This document shows, piece by piece, positions 10,630 through 19,072 of a DNA stretch of 64,000 nt. Source of the DNA: JARRPM01 sp963765545 (GTDB lineage: Bacteria; Pseudomonadota; Gammaproteobacteria; Pseudomonadales; Halieaceae); assembly GCA_963765545.1 (NCBI GenBank), contig CAVXWW010000009.1, positions 62,001 through 126,000 of the forward strand. The letters are read 5' to 3'. The notes below the pieces were generated by a model. It saw only the letters and a program-made list of their open reading frames with translations. It did not search any database and was not told the origin of the DNA. Positions within the stretch are counted from its first letter, which is position 1, and the number at the start of each line of letters is the position of its first letter. The position numbers and the translations under genes are program-made.

Positions 10630-11370
10630 ATGGCAATGCATAGGCAGAATTTGATTGTATCGCTGCATGTTCCCAAGACCGCAGGGACTAGTTTCCTGAC
10701 AGCTTTGGAGGGGGTATTTTCAAAAGACGAAATGCTGATTGACTATGGGCAGGCAGATGAATTCGAGTATCTATCTTCCATGGGGGTAGAGCCTGAAAGA
10801 CTACATGAGTACTTTTTAACAAGAAGCGTGCTAAAAACGCTATCTAGATATTATAGAGAGCTCAATAAGATTGATGATTCAGTGAAATGCATCCATGGGC
10901 ACTTTCCTGCAAAAAAATATTTGCCCCTATTAGTTACCAGGAACATTCGATTCATAACTTGGGTTCGCGATCCATTTGATCGTATGTTGTCAAATTATTT
11001 TTATTGGAAGTCCTTGGATATCAAGAATGTAACCGATCGATTTGTCCTTAAGGTTCTAAACGAGAGTTGGACATTTGAAGAGTTTTGTTTTCATCCGGCT
11101 TTACGCAATTATCAGTCAAAATGGTTTGACGGGGTTCCTCTAAGGGTTTTCGACTTCATTGGGGTAACCGAACATTACGAGGAGGACCTGCAATACCTGT
11201 CAGATCAGTTGATTGGAGAGCCGATGGGTAATTTTACATTGAACAAGACTAGCATTGCTGACAGATCTAAAACCTCTTGCGGGCTTAGGCGACGATTTGA
11301 TAAATATCATGATAAAGATGTGCTTTTCTATGATTACGCTATAAGAAAGCGAAGGCAGAGAAAAGCATAA
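10630..11370 (+). CDS. Sulfotransferase family 2 protein
   Basis: 246 residues, intact. HVPKTAGTSF (about residues 13-22) is the 5'-phosphosulfate loop of the Sulfotransfer_2 family (chondroitin or heparan 2-O type and bacterial capsule enzymes). IHGHFPAKKY and FITWVRDPFDRMLSNYFYW supply the 3'-phosphate-binding Arg and Ser. GVTEHYEEDL is the usual downstream block. The protein acts in the cytoplasm with PAPS as donor; the acceptor is probably the polysaccharide made by the neighbouring enzymes (inference). It lies 57 bases after the preceding sulfotransferase on the same strand. A basic tail (RKRRQRKA) ends the protein. Confidence 0.8.
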   Translation: MAMHRQNLIVSLHVPKTAGTSFLTALEGVFSKDEMLIDYGQADEFEYLSSMGVEPERLHEYFLTRSVLKTLSRYYRELNKIDDSVKCIHGHFPAKKYLPLLVTRNIRFITWVRDPFDRMLSNYFYWKSLDIKNVTDRFVLKVLNESWTFEEFCFHPALRNYQSKWFDGVPLRVFDFIGVTEHYEEDLQYLSDQLIGEPMGNFTLNKTSIADRSKTSCGLRRRFDKYHDKDVLFYDYAIRKRRQRKA

Positions 11371-11451
11371 TCTGTAGTCCTGTAAAAATATCAAATTTCT
11401 AACATGCAATGTAGCTCATTGCAGGCTGCTGGATACGCGACCGGGCGATAC

Positions 11452-12129
11452 TTATAAAAGATTTTTTGCGTATAGACACAACAATTTTGAAGCCTCGGAT
11501 TTCTCATAACCAGACAATAGGCTTTCGACGATAAAGGGTGCGCTACGGTCATTTTCCGCTATAGACAATTCGTTCATGGCTTCATGCATTCGCGAATCGA
11601 TTTCTTCCAAGTGTGATTCTGGAACCGATTCACTTCCAGTGTTTATCTTGAGGTCATAAGGGGTAAGGCTTAGCCTGCTTGTGACAAACTCAAGCCATCC
11701 GGTCTGGGAGATATCGACAATGGTCAACACTTCGGGGTCTCTTTCAAAAAAACGAATGACCTCCAGGAAAAATGCATTCCGTTGGACAATCCAGCGCTTG
11801 TACAAGTTTACACGTGGCGGGTAGCCCCATCGCAATCGTTCAACATAACAATGTTTTGCTCTACTTGTTATCCATGCGTCTACAGGGCGTGTATTCAAGA
11901 CGAACATGCTGTTTGGATAATCGAGGTATAGCTTCTTCCAATCCCGTAGATTTCCGTTGTCAGAAAAACACTGATACTCATCAACATCCCAGTGCGCTCC
12001 GTCATGTTGTGATTTCAAGCCGTGCTTTTCAAATAGTATATGAAAAGTTGACGTTGCTGTTTTGTTGAAGCCGATAACAAATATCTTATGGTCTATCACA
12101 CCCGAAGTCCTGATTGTTTTAGTTAGCAA
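11452..12129 (-). CDS. Sulfotransferase-fold protein (NKTATST P-loop)
   Basis: 225 residues on the minus strand, convergent with the previous gene. FVIGFNKTATSTF (about residues 17-29) is the 5'-phosphosulfate loop in the form seen in Sulfotransfer_4-like proteins (usual NKTGTTS). FVLNTRPVDAWITSR (about residues 76-90) is the 3'-phosphate-binding block. The protein is short, with compact C-terminal helices. The variant loop (Ala for Gly) is an oddity but is found among relatives. It reads in the same direction as the exporter genes upstream, 200 bases after the ABC ATPase gene. The acceptor is not predictable. Confidence 0.7.
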   Translation of the reverse strand: MLTKTIRTSGVIDHKIFVIGFNKTATSTFHILFEKHGLKSQHDGAHWDVDEYQCFSDNGNLRDWKKLYLDYPNSMFVLNTRPVDAWITSRAKHCYVERLRWGYPPRVNLYKRWIVQRNAFFLEVIRFFERDPEVLTIVDISQTGWLEFVTSRLSLTPYDLKINTGSESVPESHLEEIDSRMHEAMNELSIAENDRSAPFIVESLLSGYEKSEASKLLCLYAKNLL

Positions 12130-12329
12130 AGCTAACGTCGATTGAGTTTCTCACCATGTCCTGAAAGGGGGTGGATTACCGCCTCACACTTTTCTTACAG
12201 TAGGTGTCTATGCAGACTCCAACAAAACTGCTTATGCTCCGATCTTTTGGAAGCGAGGTTACTCGTAAAGAGCTCTTTCCGATGTAGCGCGAACACGGTC
12301 ACAGCCAGGCCGGATATGAAGGATGAGGA

Positions 12330-13061
12330 CTAACTTTCCAACTTTTCCACCGGCTCATTGTCGTGCAACCTGTATTTTTTCAATACCTCAATCGGCAGAC
12401 CCTGAGAGATGATTTTTCCTCTATCCAGCCAGACTACGCGATCACACAATTTCTGTACCTGTTCTGCCATATGGGAAACGAATACGACAGTCTGGTCGCC
12501 ACTGATGCGTTGCCGCATCGCCTCTTGCGCTTTTTTCCTGAACTGGGCATCACCCACGCTGAGAACTTCATCGATAAGCAGCACGTCGACATGAGTCATT
12601 AGCGCCGTAGTAAAGCCAAGACGGGCCCTCATTCCTGCAGAGTAAGTTTTTACCGGCTCCTCAAAGGAGTCGCGCAACTCGGAAAATTCCTTGATCGACT
12701 CGAGAAAAGCTCTCGCCTCCAGTATTGTCGACCCCTGCAACATGGCGGCCAGCAGAGCATTATCTCTCCCCGATAGGTCGGGCCTGAATCCCAGACCAAT
12801 AGTAAGCAACGATGCCGACCTCCCGGGTTGCAGGATGATACTACCGCTGGTGGGCGCAAGGATTCCGGCCATTATACGCAGCATCGTGGTTTTGCCCACA
12901 CCATTTCTGCCGATGATGCCCAGGGTTTCGCCTTCATAAATCTGGAGTGATACCCCGTCCAATACATGGTGGATGCCGCGATCGAATGCCTTTCTGCCGG
13001 AGTGGTAGCTCAGCTTCACGTTGTTCAAGTCGAGTATCACTGACTTGCCATGATCGGTCAT
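12330..13061 (-). CDS. ABC polysaccharide exporter ATPase (KpsT/Wzt type)
   Basis: 243 residues. Walker A is GRNGVGKTT, the signature is YSAGMRARLGF (the S-A-G-M form typical of polysaccharide and teichoic exporters), Walker B is VLLIDEVLSVGD and the H-loop His lies in FVSHMAEQ. The length equals KpsT; the carbohydrate-binding C-terminal domain of O9a-type Wzt is absent, so substrate choice by a capped chain end through this protein is unlikely. It powers export of a lipid-linked polysaccharide across the inner membrane. Its start overlaps the permease stop by 4 bases, so the pair is translationally coupled. Confidence 0.9.
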   Translation of the reverse strand: MTDHGKSVILDLNNVKLSYHSGRKAFDRGIHHVLDGVSLQIYEGETLGIIGRNGVGKTTMLRIMAGILAPTSGSIILQPGRSASLLTIGLGFRPDLSGRDNALLAAMLQGSTILEARAFLESIKEFSELRDSFEEPVKTYSAGMRARLGFTTALMTHVDVLLIDEVLSVGDAQFRKKAQEAMRQRISGDQTVVFVSHMAEQVQKLCDRVVWLDRGKIISQGLPIEVLKKYRLHDNEPVEKLES

Positions 13062-13843
13062 TCAGTGAGTGCCTTCAATGCCAGGTATTGGCTGCTGCTA
13101 CGCATGACAAGCACTGTGGCGATCAGTACGACCGTGGATCCCAACCCAATTGCCATAAGATGCAGCATACCCGGCGCGGTATCGTGCATCAGTATCTGCC
13201 GGTAAGCGTCCAGCATAAACGCTATCGGGTTTGCAGTCAGCACCATCTCGGTTATGACCGGGTCGCCGAGTGCTCTAGGATCCCAGAAAACACCCGATGT
13301 AAACATCAGGAACATCATTCCAAGTGAAATGATCATGCTGAAATCGCGTAGAATACACACCAGACAAGCTCCTATATTGGAGCAGGCGATAATAACCAGG
13401 TAATTGACGAAAATAAGGGGAAGCAAGTACAGCCAGTTAGCTGTGATCTCATATCCATCGGCCAGGAGCACTACAAAAAGCAGGCAGAAGACGGCAGCCT
13501 GCTTGTACAGCCCCTGCTGCACCATTGCCAGGGGGAACAGGGTCTTGGGGACGTTGATTTTTCCGATCAGCCCGGCGTTCTCGACCAGGCTTAAGGAGGC
13601 GTGGTTGACCGACTTGGAAAACCAGATGAATGGTAAATTGCCACACATCAGGAAAATCAGGAAGTCACCGCGCGGGGAATCGAGAATTACATTGAAAACA
13701 ACGTAGAATATAGCCACAAAAAGAAACGGCTCGAGCACCCACCAGATATAGCCCAGGAAATAGTTAGATGCGTCGGCACGCAACGCCATCCGCGCCATAG
13801 TGTCGATCAGGCGAAAATACTGTGATAGCGACATCGGGTGCAT
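13058..13843 (-). CDS. ABC polysaccharide exporter permease (KpsM/Wzm type)
   Basis: 261 residues of the ABC2-type family. An amphipathic N-terminal helix (LSQYFRLIDTMARMALRADA) is followed by six hydrophobic segments, and the GYIWWVLEPFLFV motif is typical of Wzm/KpsM. It forms the channel for export of the completed polysaccharide with the ATPase encoded next. Two ATG codons are possible (13843 and 13834, MHPM); neither has a strong ribosome site. A promoter-like pair lies immediately upstream. Transcribed away from the arylesterase gene. The pair marks the right-hand end of the polysaccharide locus. Confidence 0.9.
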   Translation of the reverse strand: MHPMSLSQYFRLIDTMARMALRADASNYFLGYIWWVLEPFLFVAIFYVVFNVILDSPRGDFLIFLMCGNLPFIWFSKSVNHASLSLVENAGLIGKINVPKTLFPLAMVQQGLYKQAAVFCLLFVVLLADGYEITANWLYLLPLIFVNYLVIIACSNIGACLVCILRDFSMIISLGMMFLMFTSGVFWDPRALGDPVITEMVLTANPIAFMLDAYRQILMHDTAPGMLHLMAIGLGSTVVLIATVLVMRSSSQYLALKALTE

Positions 13844-13852
13844 ATCGTGTTA

Positions 13853-13882
13853 GATATAAGGAATCCCGGCTTACTGTATCAA
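13853..13882 (-). promoter_or_regulatory. Possible sigma-70 promoter for the ABC exporter
   Basis: On the minus strand TTGATA (13882-13877) and TATATC (13858-13853) are 18 bases apart. The first differs by one base from the -35 consensus; the second matches 4 of 6 at -10. The -10 lies only about 9 bases before ATG 13843, so this promoter would give an almost leaderless message, or the gene starts at 13834. Confidence 0.3.
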
Positions 13883-14268
13883 AATGCGGGGCCAGTGGCG
13901 TGCCGGCAGTATAAATATGATCTGCCATCGGTGCAATTTATAACATGCACCTAACTCACCACCCCCGCAACCGCTTCGGTCAGAACTTGCCGCGCGACGA
14001 AAGTGGCATTGACCGGATCGCTAACATCGGTGCCGCTTGTGAATGGGAGAATCTGGTGAACACCAGCCCAGGGTTGGGCACCCTAGCTTAAGCGCTGTTT
14101 GCCGCGGGGGGTGCAGGGTCAATGTAATCGCGTTGGACAGGGAGCTGGTGCGGGGCTTCAGTTCAGGGCCCTGGGGCTACAATAAGGATCTGTAGGATAA
14201 ATGTAGCGGTTTTTGAGATAGTAGTAATTACTCTTATTGATTGATCGTTCTTACTTGAGGTTTTCTCA
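13883..14268. other. Intergenic region with a possible C-terminal gene remnant
   Basis: Between divergent exporter and esterase genes. On the minus strand, about 14083-13951 is open between two TAG codons and reads as protein-like sequence (WAGVHQILPFTSGTDVSD, then an Ala/Val-rich helix) without any start codon. It could be the tail of a lost gene, but the family was not recognised and chance cannot be excluded. No terminator is seen. Confidence 0.3.
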
Positions 14269-14925
14269 ATGTCCAGCTTCGCCGAACCCTTTTGTGGCGC
14301 GGTATTCAGGACCGTATGCACAGCATCTTTACTGTTGCTGCTGACAGCCTGCACCGAACCTCTCCAGTTCTCCCCACTGCCCCCCAATGCGGTGGTGCTC
14401 GCATTCGGCGACAGCATCACCGCGGGCGTGGGCGCAACCCGGGGCCAGGACTACCCCGCCAACCTCGCCAGCGCAACCGGCTGGCAGGTAATAAACGCCG
14501 GGGTGTCCGGCGATACAGCCCGGCAAGCGGGCGCGCGACTTCCCCCGCTACTGGCAGCCCACCAGCCCGCCCTGGTTATCGTGGAGCTTGGCGGGAATGA
14601 TTTTCTGCGCCAGACCCCGGCGCCAAAAGTGCGTGGCTACCTGCAGGTAATCATCCGAGAAGCCGTGGCATCCGGGGCCCAGGTCGCGCTGGTGGCGGTG
14701 CCCCGCCTGTCTCTGCTGCGGGCCAGTATCGGAGCCCTGTCTGATTCGCCGATATACGCGGAGTTGGCTGCCGAGGAGGGCGTTTTGCTGATTCCCGACA
14801 TTCTCTCGGACATCCTCTCGGATGCCGCGTTGCGCGCGGATGAAATTCATCCTAACGCCAGGGGCTATGAGCAGCTTGCAGAGTCCATAGAAGCTTCACT
14901 GAGGTCGGCTGGCTTGAGCCGCTAG
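14269..14925 (+). CDS. SGNH/GDSL esterase (TesA/arylesterase-like) lipoprotein
   Basis: 218 residues. The N-terminus has a hydrophobic core ending LLLLLTAC, a lipobox, so the enzyme is probably membrane-anchored in the periplasm. SGNH blocks are all present: FGDSITAG with the nucleophile Ser (about residue 49), the Gly of NAGVSGDT, GGND with its Asn, and DEIHPN carrying the catalytic Asp and His. It hydrolyses short acyl esters or thioesters; TesA-like enzymes act as lysophospholipase, thioesterase and arylesterase. TTTTCTCA lies before the ATG, so the ribosome site is weak. It stands alone with BVMO on the opposite strand. Confidence 0.85.
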   Translation: MSSFAEPFCGAVFRTVCTASLLLLLTACTEPLQFSPLPPNAVVLAFGDSITAGVGATRGQDYPANLASATGWQVINAGVSGDTARQAGARLPPLLAAHQPALVIVELGGNDFLRQTPAPKVRGYLQVIIREAVASGAQVALVAVPRLSLLRASIGALSDSPIYAELAAEEGVLLIPDILSDILSDAALRADEIHPNARGYEQLAESIEASLRSAGLSR

Positions 14926-15133
14926 TTTTTATGCCTCAGGCGCCTGCCGCTGCTGCTGTGGTAGCGCAATCGAGCAGTGCACCCAGCAGCAGTATACGCT
15001 CTGGTATGGCGGGCATTCGGATTCTCCAGGGCAGGATAAAAATATCAGCCGGCCCTGCCGGAGAGCAGTTCTGCCAGGCGCCTGAGTCAGTCCTGCAGCT
15101 TGTCAGTTACTGTCCGGGGTTACGGGGCGCGGT

Positions 15134-16627
15134 TCAGGCTACTGCCAGTGCCTCCTGATGTTGGCTTGCAGTGAATACCAGGACACCATCATCGAATGAG
15201 TCCTTGCCAAGCAAGGTCTTGTCGCGCTTGTAATCCTGGGTATTGATCCACGGATCCCGGTCGCCCTGTTTTGGAAACAGGTGCATATGCCGCTGCATAT
15301 AGCCCGCAGAGAAACTGTCGATCCAGGGGCGGGCCGTCATGTCGGAATCCTCCTGGCGTAACTGGGGCGTGACGGCCTGGGTGCCAGTGGCGTCCATGTG
15401 TTTGAGCAGGCGGCACAGGTACTGTGAAGTCAGGTCTGCCCGCAGTGTCCAGGAGGCATTGATGTAGCCAAAGGTGCTGATCAGGTTGGGCACACCACTG
15501 TACATGAGGCCCTTGTAGGTCCACGTTTTACTGAAGTCTACAGGTGTCCCGTCTATATCGAAGGCCGCTTCGCCCATTACGGACATGTTCAGGCCAGTGG
15601 CGGTAACAATGATATCTGCTGCAAGTTCCTTGCCTGACTTGAGCGCAATGCCGCTCTCTGTAAAGGTCTCGATCTGGTCCGTGACAATGGATGATGTCCC
15701 TGCCTTGAGTGACAGGAACAGGTCGCTGTCCGGGACCAGGCAAAGCCGCTGATCCCAGGGGTTGTAGGTCGGGTTGAAGTGTGTGTCCATATCAAAGTCG
15801 GGCCCAAGCTCCTTGCGCAGCCAGCCCAGTATCCGTTTGCGCATGGCCTGGGGGTCTGTTCTCGACTTTTTATAGACCAGGGCCTGGAGGCTGACGTTCT
15901 TCCAGCGAGTGATGGCGTAAGCCCAGCGCGCGGGCAGTATCTTACGCAGAAAGTTAGCGATTGCATCCTTGAACGGTCGGCTGATCATATAGGTGGGTGA
16001 GCGCTGCAACATGGTCACGTGTGCGGCCTTTTCCGCCATCACAGGCATCAGTGTTACCGCGGTGGCGCCGGAGCCTATTATCACTACCTTCTTATCCGCG
16101 TAATCAAGCTCCTCAGGCCACAGTTGGGGGTGAATCACTTGACCCTGGAATCGCTCCCGCCCGGCAAATTCGGGGGTAAAACCCTGCTTGTATTGATAAT
16201 AGCCAGCGCACATCAGCAGGAAATTACAGCTGAAACTGGACACCGTGCCCTGCTCCGGGTCCTCGGTTCGCACTGTCCAGCTGGAATCGGTACTCGACCA
16301 GGAGGCCCGGGTGACGCGCTGCCGGTAGCGGATATTCTTCTCTACAGCATATTCGCTGGCGGCCTCGTGTATGTACTCCAGTATCGCGTCTCCCTCGGCA
16401 ATCGCTTTCTCTGCAACCCAGGGCTTGAAGTTGTAGCCCAGGGTATGCATATCACTGTCGGAGCGAATGCCGGGATAGCGGAACAGGTCCCAGGTGCCGC
16501 CCATCGCCTCGCGGCTCTCGAGAATGACATAACTCTTGTCTGGGCAGGACCTTTGCAGGTGGCAGGCCGCCCCGATCCCGGATAAACCCGCCCCGACAAT
16601 AACCACGTCAAAGTGTTCCTGTGCCAT
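15134..16627 (-). CDS. Flavin-containing Baeyer-Villiger-type monooxygenase (EtaA-like)
   Basis: 497 residues. The FAD-binding Rossmann motif GAGLSG lies at 12-17, a GGTW block at 43-46, and the BVMO fingerprint FxGxxxHxxxWP is exact (F160 to W170). The NADPH-binding loop GSGATA is at 185-190, and ATGLN lies near the C-terminal third. EtaA-type enzymes insert oxygen next to ketone carbonyls or oxidise sulfides. The substrate is unknown. It is divergent from a TetR repressor gene, with operator-like sites in the gap, so it is probably repressed and induced by a ketone or a related compound. Confidence 0.85.
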   Translation of the reverse strand: MAQEHFDVVIVGAGLSGIGAACHLQRSCPDKSYVILESREAMGGTWDLFRYPGIRSDSDMHTLGYNFKPWVAEKAIAEGDAILEYIHEAASEYAVEKNIRYRQRVTRASWSSTDSSWTVRTEDPEQGTVSSFSCNFLLMCAGYYQYKQGFTPEFAGRERFQGQVIHPQLWPEELDYADKKVVIIGSGATAVTLMPVMAEKAAHVTMLQRSPTYMISRPFKDAIANFLRKILPARWAYAITRWKNVSLQALVYKKSRTDPQAMRKRILGWLRKELGPDFDMDTHFNPTYNPWDQRLCLVPDSDLFLSLKAGTSSIVTDQIETFTESGIALKSGKELAADIIVTATGLNMSVMGEAAFDIDGTPVDFSKTWTYKGLMYSGVPNLISTFGYINASWTLRADLTSQYLCRLLKHMDATGTQAVTPQLRQEDSDMTARPWIDSFSAGYMQRHMHLFPKQGDRDPWINTQDYKRDKTLLGKDSFDDGVLVFTASQHQEALAVA

Positions 16628-16666
16628 ACCGCTGCGCCCTTTTTTCGCCAGTATTTGTCAACTTCC

Positions 16667-16690
16667 GGTCAGTGTAGACCAATTGGCCCC
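16667..16690 (-). promoter_or_regulatory. Operator-like site upstream of the monooxygenase
   Basis: GGTCAGTGTAGACC is a dyad (GGTC-N6-GACC) and overlaps TGTAGACCAATTGG. The TAGACCA core is shared with the site before the TetR gene. It lies about 40-60 bases upstream of the monooxygenase ATG. Confidence 0.4.
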
Positions 16691-16851
16691 AGGCACGATA
16701 CCGGGGCATGGCGTGAGTTTGCGCTCAAGCGGGACAAAAAGTAGCGATCTGCGGTGTGGCGAAGATCGCTCAATTGGATGGATGCCGTCATCGTTGCCGT
16801 ACACTGCGTGAATCACGTTTGTTCTTGAACGAGAGGGGATCAGGCGTTAAG

Positions 16852-16870
16852 TATATAGACCAGTCTTCAT
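16852..16870 (+). promoter_or_regulatory. Operator-like site upstream of the TetR gene
   Basis: TATATAGACCAGTCTTCAT contains the dyad AGAC-CA-GTCT. This closely resembles the ATAGACCAGTC boxes known for LmrA/YxaF-type TetR repressors. It ends about 22 bases before the regulator ATG, so autoregulation is likely. Confidence 0.55.
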
Positions 16871-16892
16871 AATATGAAAAGAGAGTGCCAAT

Positions 16893-17489
16893 ATGGCGCG
16901 ATCCGGCCAGCATCGCGGTCGCCTGTTGCAGGCGGCGGTTCGCCTGTTCCGCCAGAAGGGGTATGCAGCGAGCGGTCTGGCCGAGATTCTGGCCATCAGT
17001 GGGGCGCCCCGGGGGTCGCTCTACCATTATTTTCCAGGCGGTAAGGAAGAGATCGGCGCTGAGGCGGTTCGCAGTGCCGGAGAGCAGGTGGCGAAGAGCC
17101 TCAACGATCTGTTGCAGCGGACCGCCGGCAGCAATGACTTCATCGTCGCGTACACTGCACAGTTGGCTGGCTGGATCCAGGCTTCTGACTACCGCGATGG
17201 CTGTCCGATTGCCACCACCTTGCTGGAAACGACGCCTCGGAGCGAATTGATAGCCGCTGCGGGGCGCGAGGTTCTTGAGAACTGGACAGGCTTGATCGCC
17301 ACTGCTTTCATGCGCGATGGGGCAGATGGCCCGGGAGCCCATGCATTGGCCCAGTTACTGATATCCACCGTGGAAGGCGCCCTGTTGATGGCCCGCGTGC
17401 TCAGGGATACGGCGCCATTGGCCGGAATCGCCGCCGGGTTTGCCAGTATCCGCCTGTCTGAGATTGTGCCTGCAGGGGAGTGTCCCTGA
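16893..17489 (+). CDS. TetR family repressor (LmrA/YxaF type)
   Basis: 198 residues. The N-terminal HTH runs about residues 7-50: RGRLLQAAVRLFRQKGY, SGLAEILAISG and GSLYHYFPGGKEEI, the last being the LmrA/YxaF form of the recognition helix. GCPIATTLLET (about residues 99-109) is a signature of this subfamily. It should bind the dyads found at 16852-16870 and 16667-16690 and be released by a small hydrophobic ligand. Divergent from the monooxygenase gene, the usual position for its regulator. The start ATG follows GAGAG. Confidence 0.85.
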   Translation: MARSGQHRGRLLQAAVRLFRQKGYAASGLAEILAISGAPRGSLYHYFPGGKEEIGAEAVRSAGEQVAKSLNDLLQRTAGSNDFIVAYTAQLAGWIQASDYRDGCPIATTLLETTPRSELIAAAGREVLENWTGLIATAFMRDGADGPGAHALAQLLISTVEGALLMARVLRDTAPLAGIAAGFASIRLSEIVPAGECP

Positions 17490-17673
17490 GCGGATGGTCT
17501 GCCAGTTATGCATGGATTACATGTACCATCTGCTGCACTGCTTGTGCCGCGTCACCCTGTCCGCAGAGTGGGGGTGAGGCCTTGGGCGGTCGTGGCGGCT
17601 GACACTGCACCCTGCATCGACGAATTGAACTGTTTCAGTGCACACCGACTAACAATAAGATGAGTACAAGACC

Positions 17674-18174
17674 GTGAATATCGATACTACAACCATACAA
17701 AGGCTGAGGGATGCACTGCTGGAAGGTGGTCGCCCGGCGCCCGGTGAGCCGCCTGCAGGAGACCCTGTTATATCGTCACGAGAGCGGGCCGCCCTGGCGC
17801 GATTCACCCCCTTTGCGGAGATTATGTATCTGATGATGATGATCGATGAGCGGGCCGACATCGCCGAGGTCGATGCCATACGCGGGGCGATGCGAATTCT
17901 GACGAATGGTCTTCTGGAGGACGCTGTACTCGACGATATTTTTCTTCGCTGCCGGGACAATGCCAGTGAATTCGGAGTAGAGAGCTGCCTCCAGGAAATC
18001 GGCGCCCGGCTTAGTGCCAATCGCCAGGATCGCGAGACGGCATTCAGTCTGGCCGCGGCGGTCGCCCTGGCGGACAAACACCTGCTCGCGGCGGAGTCGA
18101 GCCTGATGACGTCGATAGCACAGTGGTGCGGGGTTTCAGACAAACGGGCAGGCGTATTGCTGGAGCAGCTGTAG
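17674..18174 (+). CDS. TerB-like domain protein
   Basis: 166 residues from GTG 17674. Residues about 40-165 are all-helical and acidic: FAEIMYLMMMIDERADIAEVD, a later repeat AAAVALADKHLLAAESSLM and a closing WCGVSDKRAGVLLEQL, the pattern of TerB/tellurite-resistance and DjlA N-terminal domains. These bind metals and interact with membrane partners; a specific role is not established. It ends 4 bases before the convergent metallophosphoesterase gene. A second TerB-like gene lies beyond that gene. Confidence 0.65.
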   Translation: MNIDTTTIQRLRDALLEGGRPAPGEPPAGDPVISSRERAALARFTPFAEIMYLMMMIDERADIAEVDAIRGAMRILTNGLLEDAVLDDIFLRCRDNASEFGVESCLQEIGARLSANRQDRETAFSLAAAVALADKHLLAAESSLMTSIAQWCGVSDKRAGVLLEQL

Positions 18175-18178
18175 TGGC

Positions 18179-19057
18179 CTAGCCGTATTGGGGCAGCAGT
18201 TCCTCGCTGAAAGTCATCCCTGTGGCGTCGATCTGTAACATAACATGGTGGCGATACACGTCATCGTCACCGCTGAAGATGCGTGGAACCCGTGCCGCAT
18301 TGATATAGCAGGTTTCGTCCACTACCTGCTGCCAGGGCCTTTGCTCCCCTTGCTTTGTCTTGAGGTGCATGTGCCCCGCGATCACGGCCCGTACCTGTTT
18401 ATTCTGCGACTTGGCATAGTCTATGGCCCATGCCAGGTCGGTATCACCCCAATCGCCCCCGCCGGGTTTGAAGTCACAGCCCCACATGTCGCCAGGGTTG
18501 GCGCCCAGGCCTGCGGGGCCATTGTGGGCGAGAAATACAATATCTTGCGATGCCTCGTCCACCAGGCTGCGTAGTCGTTGCTGCGACTCTTCCAGGCTGC
18601 GTACGCCATAGGTTGCCGCCATATAGTCAGGAAAAGTCAGCGATGGACCGCCCATGCTGTGCGGCCGCGCGGCCAGCAGGCTCAGCTCACGGCCGACCGC
18701 AGACACTTTGTGGTGGCTGTAGCCACACAGGTTGATGCTGCCCGACTCGGAACGCTGGGTAATCGCCAGGATCCTGTTGACACCCTGTTGGTGATTCAGC
18801 TCTGCCGCAAGCTGGTCGATATCGACTGTGTCATTATTGCCGGGCATGACCAGGGTGGTCTGTCGCAGGCGGGCAATAGAGCGCGCCATACGCAGGCTGC
18901 TGTCTGGTGTGCCGCCACCCAGATCGCCGATAAAAAAAAGAAGGTCGTAGTTTCTATTGCCGATCTGGTGAATGTCGACATCGTCCCAATGGGTGTGCAG
19001 GTCTCCAATGATTCCCATCCGGAACACATCTGTGTTTTTAAGGAGCTTGTCATTCAT
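18179..19057 (-). CDS. Metallophosphoesterase (calcineurin-like)
   Basis: 292 residues. Metal-binding blocks occur in order: GDLHTHWD (about residues 18-25), GDLGGG, GNND (His replaced, as in the TIGR04168 type), HNGP and GHMHLK near the C-terminus. The ending resembles the cyanobacterial/plant TIGR04168 phosphoesterase family; substrates are unknown. No signal peptide, so cytoplasmic. It is transcribed with the TerB-like gene just upstream (16-base gap), which suggests they work together. Confidence 0.75.
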   Translation of the reverse strand: MNDKLLKNTDVFRMGIIGDLHTHWDDVDIHQIGNRNYDLLFFIGDLGGGTPDSSLRMARSIARLRQTTLVMPGNNDTVDIDQLAAELNHQQGVNRILAITQRSESGSINLCGYSHHKVSAVGRELSLLAARPHSMGGPSLTFPDYMAATYGVRSLEESQQRLRSLVDEASQDIVFLAHNGPAGLGANPGDMWGCDFKPGGGDWGDTDLAWAIDYAKSQNKQVRAVIAGHMHLKTKQGEQRPWQQVVDETCYINAARVPRIFSGDDDVYRHHVMLQIDATGMTFSEELLPQYG

Positions 19058-19072
19058 GGGCGCGGGAGCTTG

